DNA of 64,000 nt from Jaltomata sinuosa (lineage: Eukaryota; Streptophyta; Magnoliopsida; Solanales; Solanaceae), in assembly GCA_003996215.1 (NCBI GenBank), contig QJPP01000285.1:597658-661657 (forward strand), in the 5' to 3' direction. The notes beneath the pieces are model-generated. The model worked only from the letters and a program-made list of their open reading frames with translations. It was not told where the DNA came from and made no database searches. Position 1 is the first letter of the stretch; each line of letters begins with the position of its first letter. Below are positions 21,141-32,725 of this stretch, piece by piece. The translations under genes were made by a program, and so were the position numbers.

Positions 21141-21675
21141 AGACATCATTTTTACCGTCTTAAGCAACCTTCCATAGTCTTAAAGGGAACCTGCATCATG
21201 TTTTACTTTATTTATTATTTAAATGTTAATCTTTTATCTAGTTATAATAGAAATTGCAGGCACCGAAAGCTGAACAAGCCAAGAAACGAGATTAACCATC
21301 GTCTTCGCTTCCAAAACACAACCTTTCTTATCCTTATATCACCAACACGGGATCGTTGCTCGCGTGCTATTCCCAGCTAATCGCTCAAATCTCATCAACT
21401 CGTGCCAACTACGTCTTCGTCCATAAGTTCGGTTGTATACCCTCTCTAGAAGCCTCGTTCGTTTCTAAATATAGAACTACACATGGCCTGATTCCCGTAA
21501 AAACAGGGATATGTAGGTGACTTGAAAACCGAAGTCTCGACCGCAACTCTTTTATAATTCCCTCTTGTTTCTCCGATTTTGAAGAGCTGCGCCTCCGGTC
21601 GGACAAAATTGGCTACTAAGTCAACGTTCCTTGCCCGATAATTCATCCTTCATTCCCGAGCAAGGAAGGGGCAGC
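21141..21675 (+). other. end of 3' UTR and polypurine tract of outer element
   Basis: A second copy of the gag-side stem-loop lies at 21477-21517 (CTACACATGGCCTGATTCCC then GGGATATGTAGG). Directly before the 3' LTR is the purine-rich CAAGGAAGGGGCAGC (21661-21675), the expected plus-strand primer. No coding signal is seen. Confidence 0.7.
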
Positions 21676-24600
21676 TGTTGACACCCAATTTTGACCTCCC
21701 TATACCTCTCTCGGACTGTTATTTTAATAATAATAATTATTTTAAATTTTAATTTATTTTACATTTTTTACTTGATTCATTAAATGAATTACTTGTTAAC
21801 ACTTTAAAATTAGTATATAAATATATAATTATTCTCTATTATTACTATTTTTATCTTAAATTTCATATGATATTACATGTCATTTATTTTACGTACAATA
21901 TATATACGTAATTTATTTATTTTTAAAATAATTTATCTTTTGATAATTATAGTTAATTATTATTTTTATCTACTAAATTCTATAAACGTAGTAGTTTATT
22001 TATTAAATAACCATCCGAATTCAATTTCCAATCTCAATTTATTTAAATCCTAGCTCCTTTCTACCCAATTTATTTCAATTTTAGCCTAAATTGGGCTAAT
22101 TTGGCCCAATTTTAAATTCCAAAGTCTAAACCAATCTCAGCCGTTGATCTAATACGATCAACGGCCGAGATCAAACCACTTTCTTCTTTCCTTTTAAACA
22201 ACACACCCCCAACCCTAACCCCATTCTCCTCAAACCGCCTCCACCCTCTCTCCCTCATGCCTCATCTCTTTCAACCGCCGCCGCTGACAACGCCGGCACC
22301 ACTACCTCCCATACTCTTTCCTCCCTCTGTTTCTCCACCTCCGCTATCGCTGCCGCCGCTCCACCATCGCCGGTGAAGCAGCCACCAACAACACTGCCCC
22401 GACGAAATCGCTGCTGCTTCCACCAGCCGGCGCCACCTCCCCTCCCATACTTCTCTCTCCCTCTGTTTCTCCACCAAGTCTGGCGGACCGCCGCCTCAAC
22501 CCCCATTTCCCCGAGCTCCTTCTTCTCTCTTTCACCTACATCTGATAAATGGCCACCCAAATCCAGAAACCGCCACACCCTTTCCCTTCCTCTCTTCGTC
22601 CTCTTTCTTCTTTACCTCTCACTCCAAACAGAAACCCCGCACCCCTTTTTGCTTCTCCGAACAGACCCCTCTAACCTTCTTTACAGTTCACAACCAGAAA
22701 CCCCAAAGGTTTGTCTCCTCCGACAAGGATGCTGAGTTCGACGCTCGTTCACGGTTTTCATCAGAAAAATCATTTTAATTACAGGTTTCTTCGAATTTGT
22801 ACTCGGTACGCTATTTGATGTTCATTTTGTGCTCAATTTCAACTCACCGTCCTTAATTGACAGATTGTGCTATTAATATTGTTGTAAATTTAGTGTTACA
22901 TTTGTCTACTCATGCTTGATATATTGTTATATGTCAATCATCTTGAATCATGTTCCCTTGCTTAATCCAATCACATATTCTGTTTTGAAGCAATCAACGG
23001 TAATTTTCAAATCAAGTTGGAACCTTGGTGACTTTGAATTTGGATTGTGATAGCCTCTGACTTAGCTTTATTTGGTAAATTTGGACTGATTTGTGTTGAA
23101 AACGTTTTTGATTGTCGAAGAAAAAGTCATATCTTTTCTTACTGGCTTCCTTTAAATGGCAATATGGCAGATATTACTTGCTAATTTATGGTAAAATTAA
23201 CTTTGATTTACACCTTTTTTTTTTTTGGAAGATGTCATCTGTAATCACCTCATTGATTTACTTCGTTTCCATAAACTGTTTTGGACAGCTTGCATACTTA
23301 TAGTAGGCTCTGATTGTGCACTTAATTGATTAAGTTACCTTGTATTAGAAAAAGAATCTTGGGACTTGGCTGATTCGTAGTTATTTTCTTTCCTTATGCT
23401 ATTATCTGTTGATTGGCATCTTGAGACTATTTAGACAACTCTTCTCCCTCCTCTCTTCTGTATGGTAAATCAATGATTAATTGATTCTGTTATTGTAATT
23501 ACAGCAAGAATCCCCTTAATTCCCTCTTAAAAAATTATTTCCTTCCTTAATTCAAGTCCTATTTTCTCACTATAAAACACAGTTTCTTTTTCATTTATCT
23601 CTCAGACTTGATAGACACTACTACTACTTATATTCTAAAGTTTCTCTTTTTGGCGGACAAGCTTGCTGATTACTAAGTGTCGAATCTTGAGTATTTTTTC
23701 TTGTCATTTGCGGCTAATCGGTTAGTACTTCGTTTTATATGTGTGGTTACTGTGTAGTTTAGAATGCATACTTTACTCCATCGACGTTTATCTATTATTA
23801 TTCTAAACAGTTTTGAATTGAAGAAATTATGTATGTCTTTTGATACTTCTGTGTCAAAATCTGAGAATCATTATAGAAATGTCTATAAGTTTGAAGTCTT
23901 AATCTGCTACTGTTGCTTGAGTAAATCTTGTTTTACATTGATCGTTTGTTAGTTTATATAATTATCTGCCTGTACGTGTTTTCGTGTTACTTGTTTAAAA
24001 ACGGAGGTCTTAATGCATCCCTACCCTTGGCATAAGCACTGCCTAGAATCCTTGAGATTCTCAGGAACTTGATATGTTGAGGGATGATTTCAGGGGTTGT
24101 ATTAGATCCTCCGAATCCTATGTCTTATATATTTGACAGGTTTCTGTTAGAAGACGGGTTCTACAGTGAAGAGTTCCTTGGGATTGGGAGATCTTTATAG
24201 CTTTAGTCTTTATCAATTTTATTATGTTTTTATATTTATTCTTTTGGGTCTGTAATATTATTGTATAAACTTTGATAATAAATAAAATACTTTAGAGGTT
24301 GCTATGGGGGAGGGGCAAACTATGTGCTATCTGTTATTCAAACGTGTTTGATAAAATTAACGTAGAAAGCATGACTATAGACATTAACTAATTGGCTCGT
24401 TAATTTAACTTAAAATGGCATATCAACAGGTTTAATAAGGAATTTCCAGAATATAGCAATCTAGTATTCTAGTTGTTATGTACGTCTTAAATTTAAGTTA
24501 TGATTCTTACGTTCCTTGCATGCTCGTACAACTTTCATTTTGCATGTTACTCGCAATTTCTGCCGAATAACTAATATAACATAATTAGTTACCATGCCTA

Positions 24601-25274
24601 TAGGATGAAAAAAAATAATAATCTATTTTAGCATAACTAAGTTAGTTATCACGATGCAAAAAAAATCAGTTTCAACATTTAAAATGAATTAGCTATCATG
24701 CATATAGTATTTAAATCAGTTTCAGTTTTCCTTTGTATTAAATTAGGAGCCGTGCTTATATGATCAATATCTGTTTCCGTTGTGAATTAAAAACCCTGCT
24801 CATGGAATTAAATTAGTTTTTTTAGCATATAAGATAATTAATATCACGGTTATAGGTTTAAACCTGCTTTAGCATATTTAATTAGCCAGCATGCTTATAG
24901 TATTGATTCAGTTTCTGCATATTAAATTAGAAACCATGCCTATAGGGTGTAAATCTGTTACAGCAATTTAATTAGTTTAGAAATCATGTCTATAGGTTAA
25001 AACCTGTTTTAGCATTTTAAATCATTTGGTTATCAATTTCAACATGCTACAGCAGTTTTTGCATATCAAATTAGAAATCATGCATGTAGGATTTAACATG
25101 TTAAATTAGAAACCTGGCCTACAAGTTTACTCTAGCTTCAGCATATAATTTAATTAACCATCATGTCTATAGCTTTAAAACAATTTTAGTATGTTAAATA
25201 ACCAATTGTCATGTTTGTAAGGTTAGATTTATTTTCAGCATGTTAAATAATTAGAGATTTTGCTCATAGGTCTC
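21676..25274 (+). repeat. 3' LTR of outer element, left part
   Basis: Collinear with 10685-14287 of the 5' LTR with roughly 17 differences by eye, including homopolymer changes and one small replacement near 25055 where the 5' copy has a long T run. It breaks off at GTCTC, where the inner element is inserted. Confidence 0.95.
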
Positions 25275-26683
25275 TGATAAACGCTCAAACTACACCTCAA
25301 TTTAAGAAGCGTAAGCGATCGTTGTCAAATATATAACCCAACAAGGTTGGGGTCGAATCCCACAGAGAATATGGTGATGATTAAGACTTTAGTGAAGTAG
25401 ATGACTAGTCGTCAATAGTTTCCGGTAAATAGGGGGGGTTTTGTGATCAACGTGAACAAAAGCAACAATTATATAAGAGAAATAATCAGTAGGAGAGAAT
25501 GAACTAGGGAAGTGTTCACCATGGCGTTGTAACAATGTCGATTCTAGGCTTAACCGGGTTCTTTTTATATGCTTGTCACGATGTGATTGCGTCAATTGTA
25601 TCGTCTAAACGTCTCTCGACCAAATAAACAAATTTCCTTTTATCTTCTTTCGATCTCAAAAAGATGTGCTTTTTAGCTCTCAATCCTAACATCAAGTAGA
25701 CTAATCCAGTTACGGCATTAATCTTTAAGAAGAGAGTTGGTAGTCTCGAATCCTTGTCGTTAATCAAGTTTTCCCGGTTTTAACTTCTTTACTCAAGCAA
25801 ATTAAACCTAGGCATGTTCTAATGTTTGCAACCACTAGAAAACGTGACATAAAGTATGATTAACAACGTGACAATACATATATCGAACCCAACGCTACCC
25901 GAAATCTATATTGCTACGTTTGCCATGGCTCCCACAACCCTAGTTGCGGGAGTTTTAGTTACTCATGCTTGAAGATGAAAAGAAGAAAGTCATGTTCATA
26001 AAATAATAAAGAAACGAGATCCTTACAATATATTGAGGACAATCTTCAAGTATCCAAGGACAAAAGAAACCAAGAACTCAAGAACGAATCAAGAACACGA
26101 ATGCTAATTCAAGAAACGTGTTCTTGCTCCCAAAAACTAACTAAAAACGTGTTTAAACTAATGGGTGAATAATAATTAACATAAACCTAACATAGGGTAT
26201 TTATAGGAGTAGTAGAAACCAAATCCAAAACGGGCTAGGAATCCCCAAAACGCGGGTTGCCGCCTGACGCTACTGCCTTAACTTGACGGCCAAGCTGACG
26301 GACCGTCAAGGCAGTGACGGACCGTCGCCTGGACCGTCACCTTAAGGCAGTGGTACTGTTTCCTTTGCTGCCTTGGTGCGACGGTGGGGGTGACGGACCG
26401 TCACACCCTTGACGGGCCGTCACCTTGGTCGTCATCCTTAGGCAGTACGTTGCTTCCACTTGACGGTCCATGTGACGGACCATCATATGTGTGACGGGCC
26501 GTCACTCAGGCCGTCACTCTTAGGCAGAACGTCGTTTTTCTCGTATTTTCTTCCGTTTCCGTGTTTGTTCCCATTTCCTACAAATACAACATAAAAACAT
26601 CAAAAACAACAACGGTTGCTTGAAAACGTACGATTGTTCTTAGTAAAAAGGAGTCAAAAGTGACGTAATTTGGCGTCACATCA
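25275..26683 (-). repeat. 3' LTR of inner element (1409 bp)
   Basis: Ends TGATAAAC and CACATCA. It contains a block of GACGGNCCGTC palindromes (about 26280-26520). About 13 differences from the other LTR are seen by eye, several of them C/T or G/A. Confidence 0.93.
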
Positions 26684-28109
26684 ACACCCTCAACTTAAAA
26701 CGTTCGCTTGTCCTCAAGCAACATGACATAAAACAATAATACGACTCAACTAAGAACACAAACTCGTGTCTATAGCAACTCATGGTCATTCAAACTTATT
26801 CAATTCAATCAAGCTCCCTCGTAGCACACGAATGTATGAAACACTAACTTGCAAGGATCCAAACATGTCATTCCGTTATGATAGAACATTATGCATACAC
26901 ACGCACAGCTATCCTAACAATCAATAGACAATACAGACATCTTGGTGCCCTCACCACAAAGAAATCCCACACACAAGATTTGGGACTAGGTAAGCGCTCA
27001 AACTCACAAATGATTTCAGACAATGCACATGCGATACCATAGGCTTGCCCTTACTATTCTATTTCGGTTCTTCAGAAAGCTACTCAGGATCACTACAGGA
27101 CTTGTTTAGGCTTGTAATGAGGCTTCGGGTGCAGGTAGGATACATTTAGGGGTTAGTGACTAAGCCCTCCTTGGAACCGGTTACATCTTATCACCACATA
27201 ACTTCACCTTGTCCATCCTTATTTACCTTTTTATTCCTTTCTTTCTAGCTACAGGTGTGGCCTCTTTATTTTGACCATTCTTTTTGTTACTTTTTCGATC
27301 TTTTTCACCTTTCTTTATTTTTCTTTTCTTTTCCTAGGCGCACACCCGGATTTTCATTCTATTCAAAAACCAATCTTCTCCATCATCTTTTTCTTATCAT
27401 TCACCTCCGTAGTAGCCACCCTCAACTTAGGCTGATTGCCTGAGTTGAGGTGCACGATGTCCAAGGAAGGACCAGGGCCAAAATAGGGATTTAAAGTTAA
27501 ACAGGAATGGTGACAGGTTATTGAAAGAACAAGGTCAATTATGGCTCAAACAGGGATCAAAGGGGTTATTTATATTTGGACGGTCTTTTAGGTTAAGTGG
27601 ACTGCACACAAAAAGGGCCTGTGATCCTTTCCTAAGCAACCAAACTTCGAACTTAACAAAATAGACCGGGCAAGTTCTAGATGCATGCACAGAGTAAGAA
27701 TTTATACAATAATCTCACACACACTTGGCACCAAGAAACTATATCACTACCAACTATCAAACAACCGCTCGGCTTAAGCATACCCATTCTAATCATAATC
27801 ACACAATGACATACAAGGATCCAGACAGTCAATTGTTTCAACATAAGCTCAAAACCAGAAATTTTTTAAAGGGGCTTCGTTTTTAAACAAGAAAAACGCA
27901 TGCTTGCTATAGACACTAAAAAAATTAAAAAAAAAAATAATATAACCTAAACATGCCAGTTCTACTAGATAGCACACCGGAGGAAAAGAAACATGGCAAC
28001 AAAAACCTCCGGTGGTGGTACTCCTACCCCTAGCAAAAGAATGTAGCATTGTCCTCAATGCTCAAGTAAACAGATATTCAGAATAAAGGAATAGGGGTAC
28101 CTGGGAAAC
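26684..28109 (-). other. 3' UTR of inner element with polypurine tract
   Basis: On the minus strand the last bases before the LTR read CTTGAGGACAAGCGAACG, then AAGTTGAGGGTGT. This is the arrangement I know upstream of Athila LTRs (a TTGAGGACAAG block, then the purine tract). A second related block, TTGAGCATTGAGGACAATGC, lies just after the extra ORF near 28052-28071, followed by GCTAGGGGTAGGAG. No further ORF is credible. Confidence 0.65.
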
Positions 28110-29999
28110 CTAGGTGTCCGTACGCGGCTCATCCACATCTGGGGTCTTTTCAGACTCCGGTGCCGCACTGGATGATGCCCCACCTGCTTGGGCACGCACT
28201 CTCTCCTGTCGCAGCTGCTCATCTATTACCGACCGCTGCTTCGCGACCTCTAACTCGTCCTCCTCAGCTGATGTCTTTTTGTGCTTCCTCTTCTTTGATT
28301 TTTTTACCCCACTTTCACCTACTTGGGGATTACTAATTTTCAGAGGCCGACCCATCAAATCCACAATCGTGGTTTCTTCGTCCAAGTCCACGAACTCAGA
28401 AGTCTCCTCATAAAGCGCTTTTTCTTGCTTGAGGACTGTTATATCATCTTTCACCTTCTTTAGCTCCGCATCAAATCTCGCCAAATCCGGGATGCTCATT
28501 TCGTTTAGCCTTGCATCCATCCGGGTTTCCATTGCATCGACCCTTGCGCGCAGCCCCTCAAATGGCTTCAGAGCCTCCCGTATTGCTTCATCAATGGTGG
28601 GTTTGAACAAGTCCGTCCAAGCGGCAATTTGTTTATCCAACTGTTTCTGCTTTTGCACCATTTTAGCAAAATTTCGGGGGTTCATGTGATATTCTGGTGG
28701 TAGAGGAGGCCTTGCCGCAGTGCCAGAGCTTTCAGCAGTAGCTCTCGTTGTCTGTGAAGTTTTCGGATCAAACATCGCAAGTGGCATTTCTGTGCCTGAT
28801 GGGGTGTCGGTTGCCTCGGAGGTGGTTGTGGTTGGCTCTTCGAAGATCTGAGGCTTGTGAACCCTCACTTCAAACTTAGTGTCATCCCTTGATTTGTCAA
28901 TATTCTGCTTTGATGACGCTGTCACTTGCTTATCAATACCATCCCATATTGACACCTCCGCACGCCTGCATAACTCAGTCACTAGACACGGGAACGGCAA
29001 CGAAGAAGTAGTTTTGATGGCCCTGGTTCGCATCTCGTCTGCAATGATCATTCCGAAGTTGATGACGTACCCGGCTATCAAGCTTGCTACAAGGATGGCT
29101 CTTTCCTCATCCAAATTATTGTCTCCTCCTGTTGGGAATAACCTGAGCCGCACAACCGCCCACCAAAACTTGGCTACGAAGCTTAGTGATTGCTTCGATA
29201 TCTGTCCCTTCTGAGTCAGCCAAGAAGGTGAGCCCTCAGTTAATGTTCGGGCCAACCACGGCCTCTGCGAGTGGGCGTTGGAAATCTTGTCATGGAACTC
29301 TGGCATGTCAGGTGGAGGGATGTATTCCGGGCCAAAGATGACTCTGTTGATCATTTCCCGTGAGATGTCCACCTGTTTACCCCGAACTAGCACCCTGTCC
29401 TGCCTTGGTGCTGCTTTAACCCCTTTTTCTGGCTCACATTTGTTCTCCAGCAGTGCCAAATAGTTGGCGTAGAATTCCCGGACTAGTTCTGGATAATAGA
29501 ATCCCGGGGGTGAGCTCATCCACTCGAGCTGATACCTCTGAAACTGTGTCTGAAGGACTGGGTATTCGGGCAGATCTGTTGTCATGATTTGCACTTCTTC
29601 GGCGATCGGTCTTTTGTGGCTTCTTGACATTGTTTTGGTAAGACCGTCAAGATAGTGCTTCTGCGCCTCCTTAAATGCCCACCGGATCGATTCTCTGTTT
29701 GTGGGTGCACTCCCTGCAATTTTGGTGGTTTCGGGACCACCTACATCCTCCGGATTGGGGCTGGAACTACCACTTTCATCCGACCCACTACCGCTCCCCG
29801 ACGCATTGCTAGATGACCCACTCTTCTCTTCAGACTGGGAGACTTGGGTGGTTCTTCGTTTAACTAGCCTGGTTTGGTAAGTCGGGGCTGCAACTATTTC
29901 TTCGTCGCTACTCGGTTCATCAATTAGGGTCCGAGTGGTAGCGATCCTTTCTTTCTTCGTTAGTGCTTGACCGCGACGCGGTTGTTGTTTGGGGGCCAT
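28110..29999 (-). CDS. extra 3' ORF of the Athila-like element (env-position ORF)
   Basis: About 629 residues from the ATG at 29999 (MAPKQQPRRGQALTKKERIA). An acidic, Ser-rich N-terminus is followed by a conserved central part (VREFYANYLALLENK; REMINRVIFGPEYIPP; WWAVVRLRLFPTGGD; YVINFGMIIADEM). A coiled-coil-like segment (ELKKVKDDITVLKQEKALYE) and a basic nuclear-localisation-like KKSKKRKHKK close it. The central part resembles the plant retroelement domain annotated as putative plant transposon protein, found in Athila-type elements. It occupies the place of env in Athila, but no signal peptide or membrane segment is visible, so calling it an envelope is not supported. The frame stays open upstream to 30095 through palindrome repeats; the ATG is chosen because the family-like sequence begins there, just after a splice acceptor. 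The ORF is intact, unlike gag-pol. Function is unknown. Confidence 0.78.
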   Translation of the reverse strand: MAPKQQPRRGQALTKKERIATTRTLIDEPSSDEEIVAAPTYQTRLVKRRTTQVSQSEEKSGSSSNASGSGSGSDESGSSSPNPEDVGGPETTKIAGSAPTNRESIRWAFKEAQKHYLDGLTKTMSRSHKRPIAEEVQIMTTDLPEYPVLQTQFQRYQLEWMSSPPGFYYPELVREFYANYLALLENKCEPEKGVKAAPRQDRVLVRGKQVDISREMINRVIFGPEYIPPPDMPEFHDKISNAHSQRPWLARTLTEGSPSWLTQKGQISKQSLSFVAKFWWAVVRLRLFPTGGDNNLDEERAILVASLIAGYVINFGMIIADEMRTRAIKTTSSLPFPCLVTELCRRAEVSIWDGIDKQVTASSKQNIDKSRDDTKFEVRVHKPQIFEEPTTTTSEATDTPSGTEMPLAMFDPKTSQTTRATAESSGTAARPPLPPEYHMNPRNFAKMVQKQKQLDKQIAAWTDLFKPTIDEAIREALKPFEGLRARVDAMETRMDARLNEMSIPDLARFDAELKKVKDDITVLKQEKALYEETSEFVDLDEETTIVDLMGRPLKISNPQVGESGVKKSKKRKHKKTSAEEDELEVAKQRSVIDEQLRQERVRAQAGGASSSAAPESEKTPDVDEPRTDT

Positions 30000-30020
30000 G
30001 TACCTGCATGTGAACAAGTT
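30000..30020 (-). promoter_or_regulatory. candidate splice acceptor before the extra ORF
   Basis: On the minus strand the bases before the ATG read TTGTTCACATGCAG, then GTAC and the start codon, preceded by a pyrimidine-rich TGTTTTCCCATTCTC. An AG four bases before the ATG suggests that the ORF is expressed from a spliced subgenomic mRNA, as proposed for env-position ORFs of plant retroelements. Confidence 0.4.
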
Positions 30021-30059
30021 TAAACATGTGAGAATGGGAAAACACTCAATAATACTCAC

Positions 30060-30215
30060 TGTCTCGGAGTGACGGTTTGGGTGACGGACCGTCACAAGTG
30101 TGACGGACCGTCACACCGACCGTCACTCTAAGGCAGTGAACTGTTTCATCTTGATGGTTTAACTGACGGTTCGTCACATGTGTGACAGGCCGTCATGCCA
30201 ACCGTCAAGTTGAGG
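30060..30215. repeat. GACGG-N-CCGTC palindrome cluster 1
   Basis: At least three copies of TGACGG(A/T)(C/T)CGTCA-type palindromes occur within 150 bp, spaced by AGTG/CAAGTG-like linkers. They end in the same AAGGCAGT or GAGGCAG box seen in the LTR cluster. They lie directly upstream of the extra ORF in element orientation. Confidence 0.85.
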
Positions 30216-30840
30216 CAGCGTGTTTTTTTTTTCTCTTTGAGGCATTTTCTCGAACACCTTGTGCTCGATTACGGGTTTTCTCCTCCTTTGTGGGATTTGG
30301 TTTCCCAAAGTCACCACCAATTATGTATTTGCTCTCATGGGTTACTCAAGACTTCACCCATGTCACACTTTCGATTTCAAACAACAATACCACTCACACT
30401 TTCGATTTCAAACAACAATACCACTCATACCCAACAATTACCTTATCGCAATTTCACAAACACATAAACACACACCATTCGGCCGACTACACCTCCAATG
30501 ATTCGCCCTGTGTTACTCACTAAATCTAACTATGAAGAGTTTAGCAACATACCTTGATTTTGTTAGTACGAAGAAACCGCTATTCCCTTTTTGAGTTATA
30601 TGAACCGATGGACAACTAGCGGGAACTTGCTGGTTTGGTGCGTTTTGAACGATGGTGTGGTACTTGGGAGCAAGTTGTAGATTTGCTTGGGGAGAAGACG
30701 GATTTTGATTTTTAATGGAGGTTTGGAGTTTGGGATTTGAAAATACGCGGTCAAATGATGAAGATGAAATTAATATGTAACCGGGCGGGTCGGTTTGGTT
30801 TTGGGTCGGGTCGCCCGAAATTAAAACAAAACTTACCTGA
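30216..30840 (-). other. spacer with a short direct duplication
   Basis: CACTTTCGATTTCAAACAAC followed by AATACCACTCA occurs twice in tandem (about 30367-30430). No family-like ORF is present; this is the untranslated spacer between integrase and the extra ORF. Confidence 0.45.
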
Positions 30841-30841
30841 T

Positions 30842-31095
30842 GGGTGACGACCTGGTGTGATGGTCCGTCACATGCTCGACGGTCCGTCATTTGGGGCGTC
30901 ACAGTTAGGCAGTGAGCCCATTTTAGGATTATGGGTGACGGTTTGAGTTGACGGTCCGTCACCTACTTGACGGTCCGTCACTCACACCGTCACTACTAAC
31001 CAGTGGATATGAATATTTGTCTCCAAGTGACGGTCCATAGTGACGGTCCATCGTGTTTTTGACGGTCCGTCAACTCAAACCGTCACTCTTAGACA
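30842..31095. repeat. GACGG-N-CCGTC palindrome cluster 2
   Basis: Five or more units such as TTGACGGTCCGTCA and GTGATGGTCCGTCAC, with the linker CAC(T/A)..TAGGCAGT or TTAGACAG after each set. This is the same module as in the LTRs and cluster 1, sitting between integrase and the extra ORF. Confidence 0.85.
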
Positions 31096-31196
31096 GAATA
31101 CGTTGTTACGTCCACTTTTTGTACCTGCACACTCAACGAACAAATTAACCAATTCCAACAAGTAAAATTTTTCCAAGACTATACTACAACAACAAT

Positions 31197-31247
31197 TTAC
31201 GGGTTGCCTCCCATACAACGCCTGATTTAACGTCGCGGCACGACGCG
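31197..31247 (-). other. conserved block after integrase
   Basis: Minus strand: GCGTCGTGCCGCGACGTTAA, then ATCAGGCG, then GTATGGGAGGCAACCCG. I recall a near-identical CGACGTTAAA....GGGAGGCAACCC block just after the integrase stop in many Athila-like elements of unrelated plants. It is non-coding, and its role is unknown to me. Confidence 0.55.
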
Positions 31248-31261
31248 GGTGTCTTGATTAC

Positions 31262-32722
31262 TCAGACTTCATCAAGATACACCAAAGACAGAACATGTAC
31301 CTCCTCTGGGAGGCCCAGATATTGCTTTATCCTCTGCCCATTGGCTTTGAGCAACTCACCATCTTTATTTTCGAGTTCGACTGCACCGGATGGGAACACT
31401 TGGTGCACTTTGAATGGTCCGGACCATTTGGATTTGAGTTTCCCGGGAAATAATTTGAACCTGGAGTTGAACAACAATACCAAGTCCCCTACTTTGAACT
31501 CCCTTTTCTCAATCTTTTTGTCATGGTACAGCTTCATTCGTTCCTTGTAGAGAGCGGACCTCTCATATGCTCGCAATCGGAACTCGTCCATCTCATTCAA
31601 TTGTTCCAACCTTAGTTCCGATGCCTCTTTCCAACTGAGATTTAACTTTTTGAGCGCCCAAAGGGCCTTGTGCTCAAGTTCCACGGGCAAGTGACACGCT
31701 TTACCAAAAACAAATTGGTAAGGAGACATACCTATTGGCGTTTTAAACGCTGTTCGATACGCCCAAAGTGCGTCATCCAGCTTCCTCGCCCAATCTCTCT
31801 GGTTCACATTCACAGACTTAGCCAAGATCTCTTTAATCTCCCGGTTCGACACCTCGACTTGCCCACTGGTTTGGGGGTGATAAGGTGTGGCTACCTTGTG
31901 TTGCTTCACTCCATATTTTTCTAGAGCAGCCCGGAACACCTTATTACAAAAATGTAAACCTCCATCACTGATGATTGTGCGAGGGGTGCCAAACCGAGCA
32001 AAGATGTTTCTTTTTAAGAACGCTACCACACTTTTCCCTTCGTTATCGGCCAAAGCAACCGCCTCTACCCACTTTGACACATAATCCACCGCTACCAAGA
32101 TGTAGCGGTTCCCGTAAGAACTTTCAAAAGGGCCCATGAAATCTATTCCCCATACGTCGAACAATTCAACCTCGAAAATAGTGGACATGGGTAGCTCTTG
32201 TCGGCGAGAGATTGCTCCTCTTCGTTGACATTGATCACATAACTTGGCAAATTCATATGAATCTCTCTGGATTGTCGGCCAATAATAACCACACTGTAAA
32301 ATCTTTCGGGCGGTTCGATTACCCGCATGATGTCCTCCAACTGGGGACGAATGGCAAGCTTGCAAGATGCTTGTCATTTCCACTTCCGATACACATCTCC
32401 TCACTATGTTGTCAGCACACAACCGGAATAAATACGGCTCATCCCAGAAAAACTTACTTGCATCATGGAGAAACTTCTTTTTCTGGTGGAAGTTCAAATC
32501 TTCCGGGATCATGTCACTCACCGCATAATTTGCGAAGTCAGCGTACCAAGGCACCATATCACGTGACGCAGCCATCATCTGCTCATCCGGGAATGCATCA
32601 TCAATCTCTGGTTCATCTATTACGCTCTCTTCCCTCTCAAGCCTGGACAGATGATCCGCTACCTGGTTCTCACACCCTTTTCGATCCTTGACTTCAAAGT
32701 CAAATTCCTGCAACAATAGCAC
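31262..32722 (-). pseudogene. integrase part of the inner pol polyprotein
   Basis: 486 residues in the same frame as the RNase H part, separated from it by a single TGA ([14 protein letters not shown]) that looks like a CGA-to-TGA change. It contains the integrase zinc finger ([13 protein letters not shown] with CDQC) and the DDE core ([45 protein letters not shown]). The C-terminus carries basic [20 protein letters not shown]. It would insert the cDNA into host DNA in the nucleus. The catalytic residues are kept, but the upstream stop and frameshifts break the polyprotein. Confidence 0.93.
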
Positions 32723-32725
32723 CCA

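Noticed and set aside
25389..25767. ORFs in the inner LTR (also 36960-37166)
   Set aside because: Present in both LTR copies, short, with no family resemblance; LTR sequence explains them.
28114..29463. Plus-strand ORFs over the extra ORF and over gag-pol (28114-36907)
   Set aside because: Antisense shadows of the minus-strand coding frames.
30000..30095. Longer start for the extra ORF (frame open to 30095)
   Set aside because: The added segment reads through the GACGG palindrome repeats and has no family-like sequence; the ATG at 29999 is better placed.
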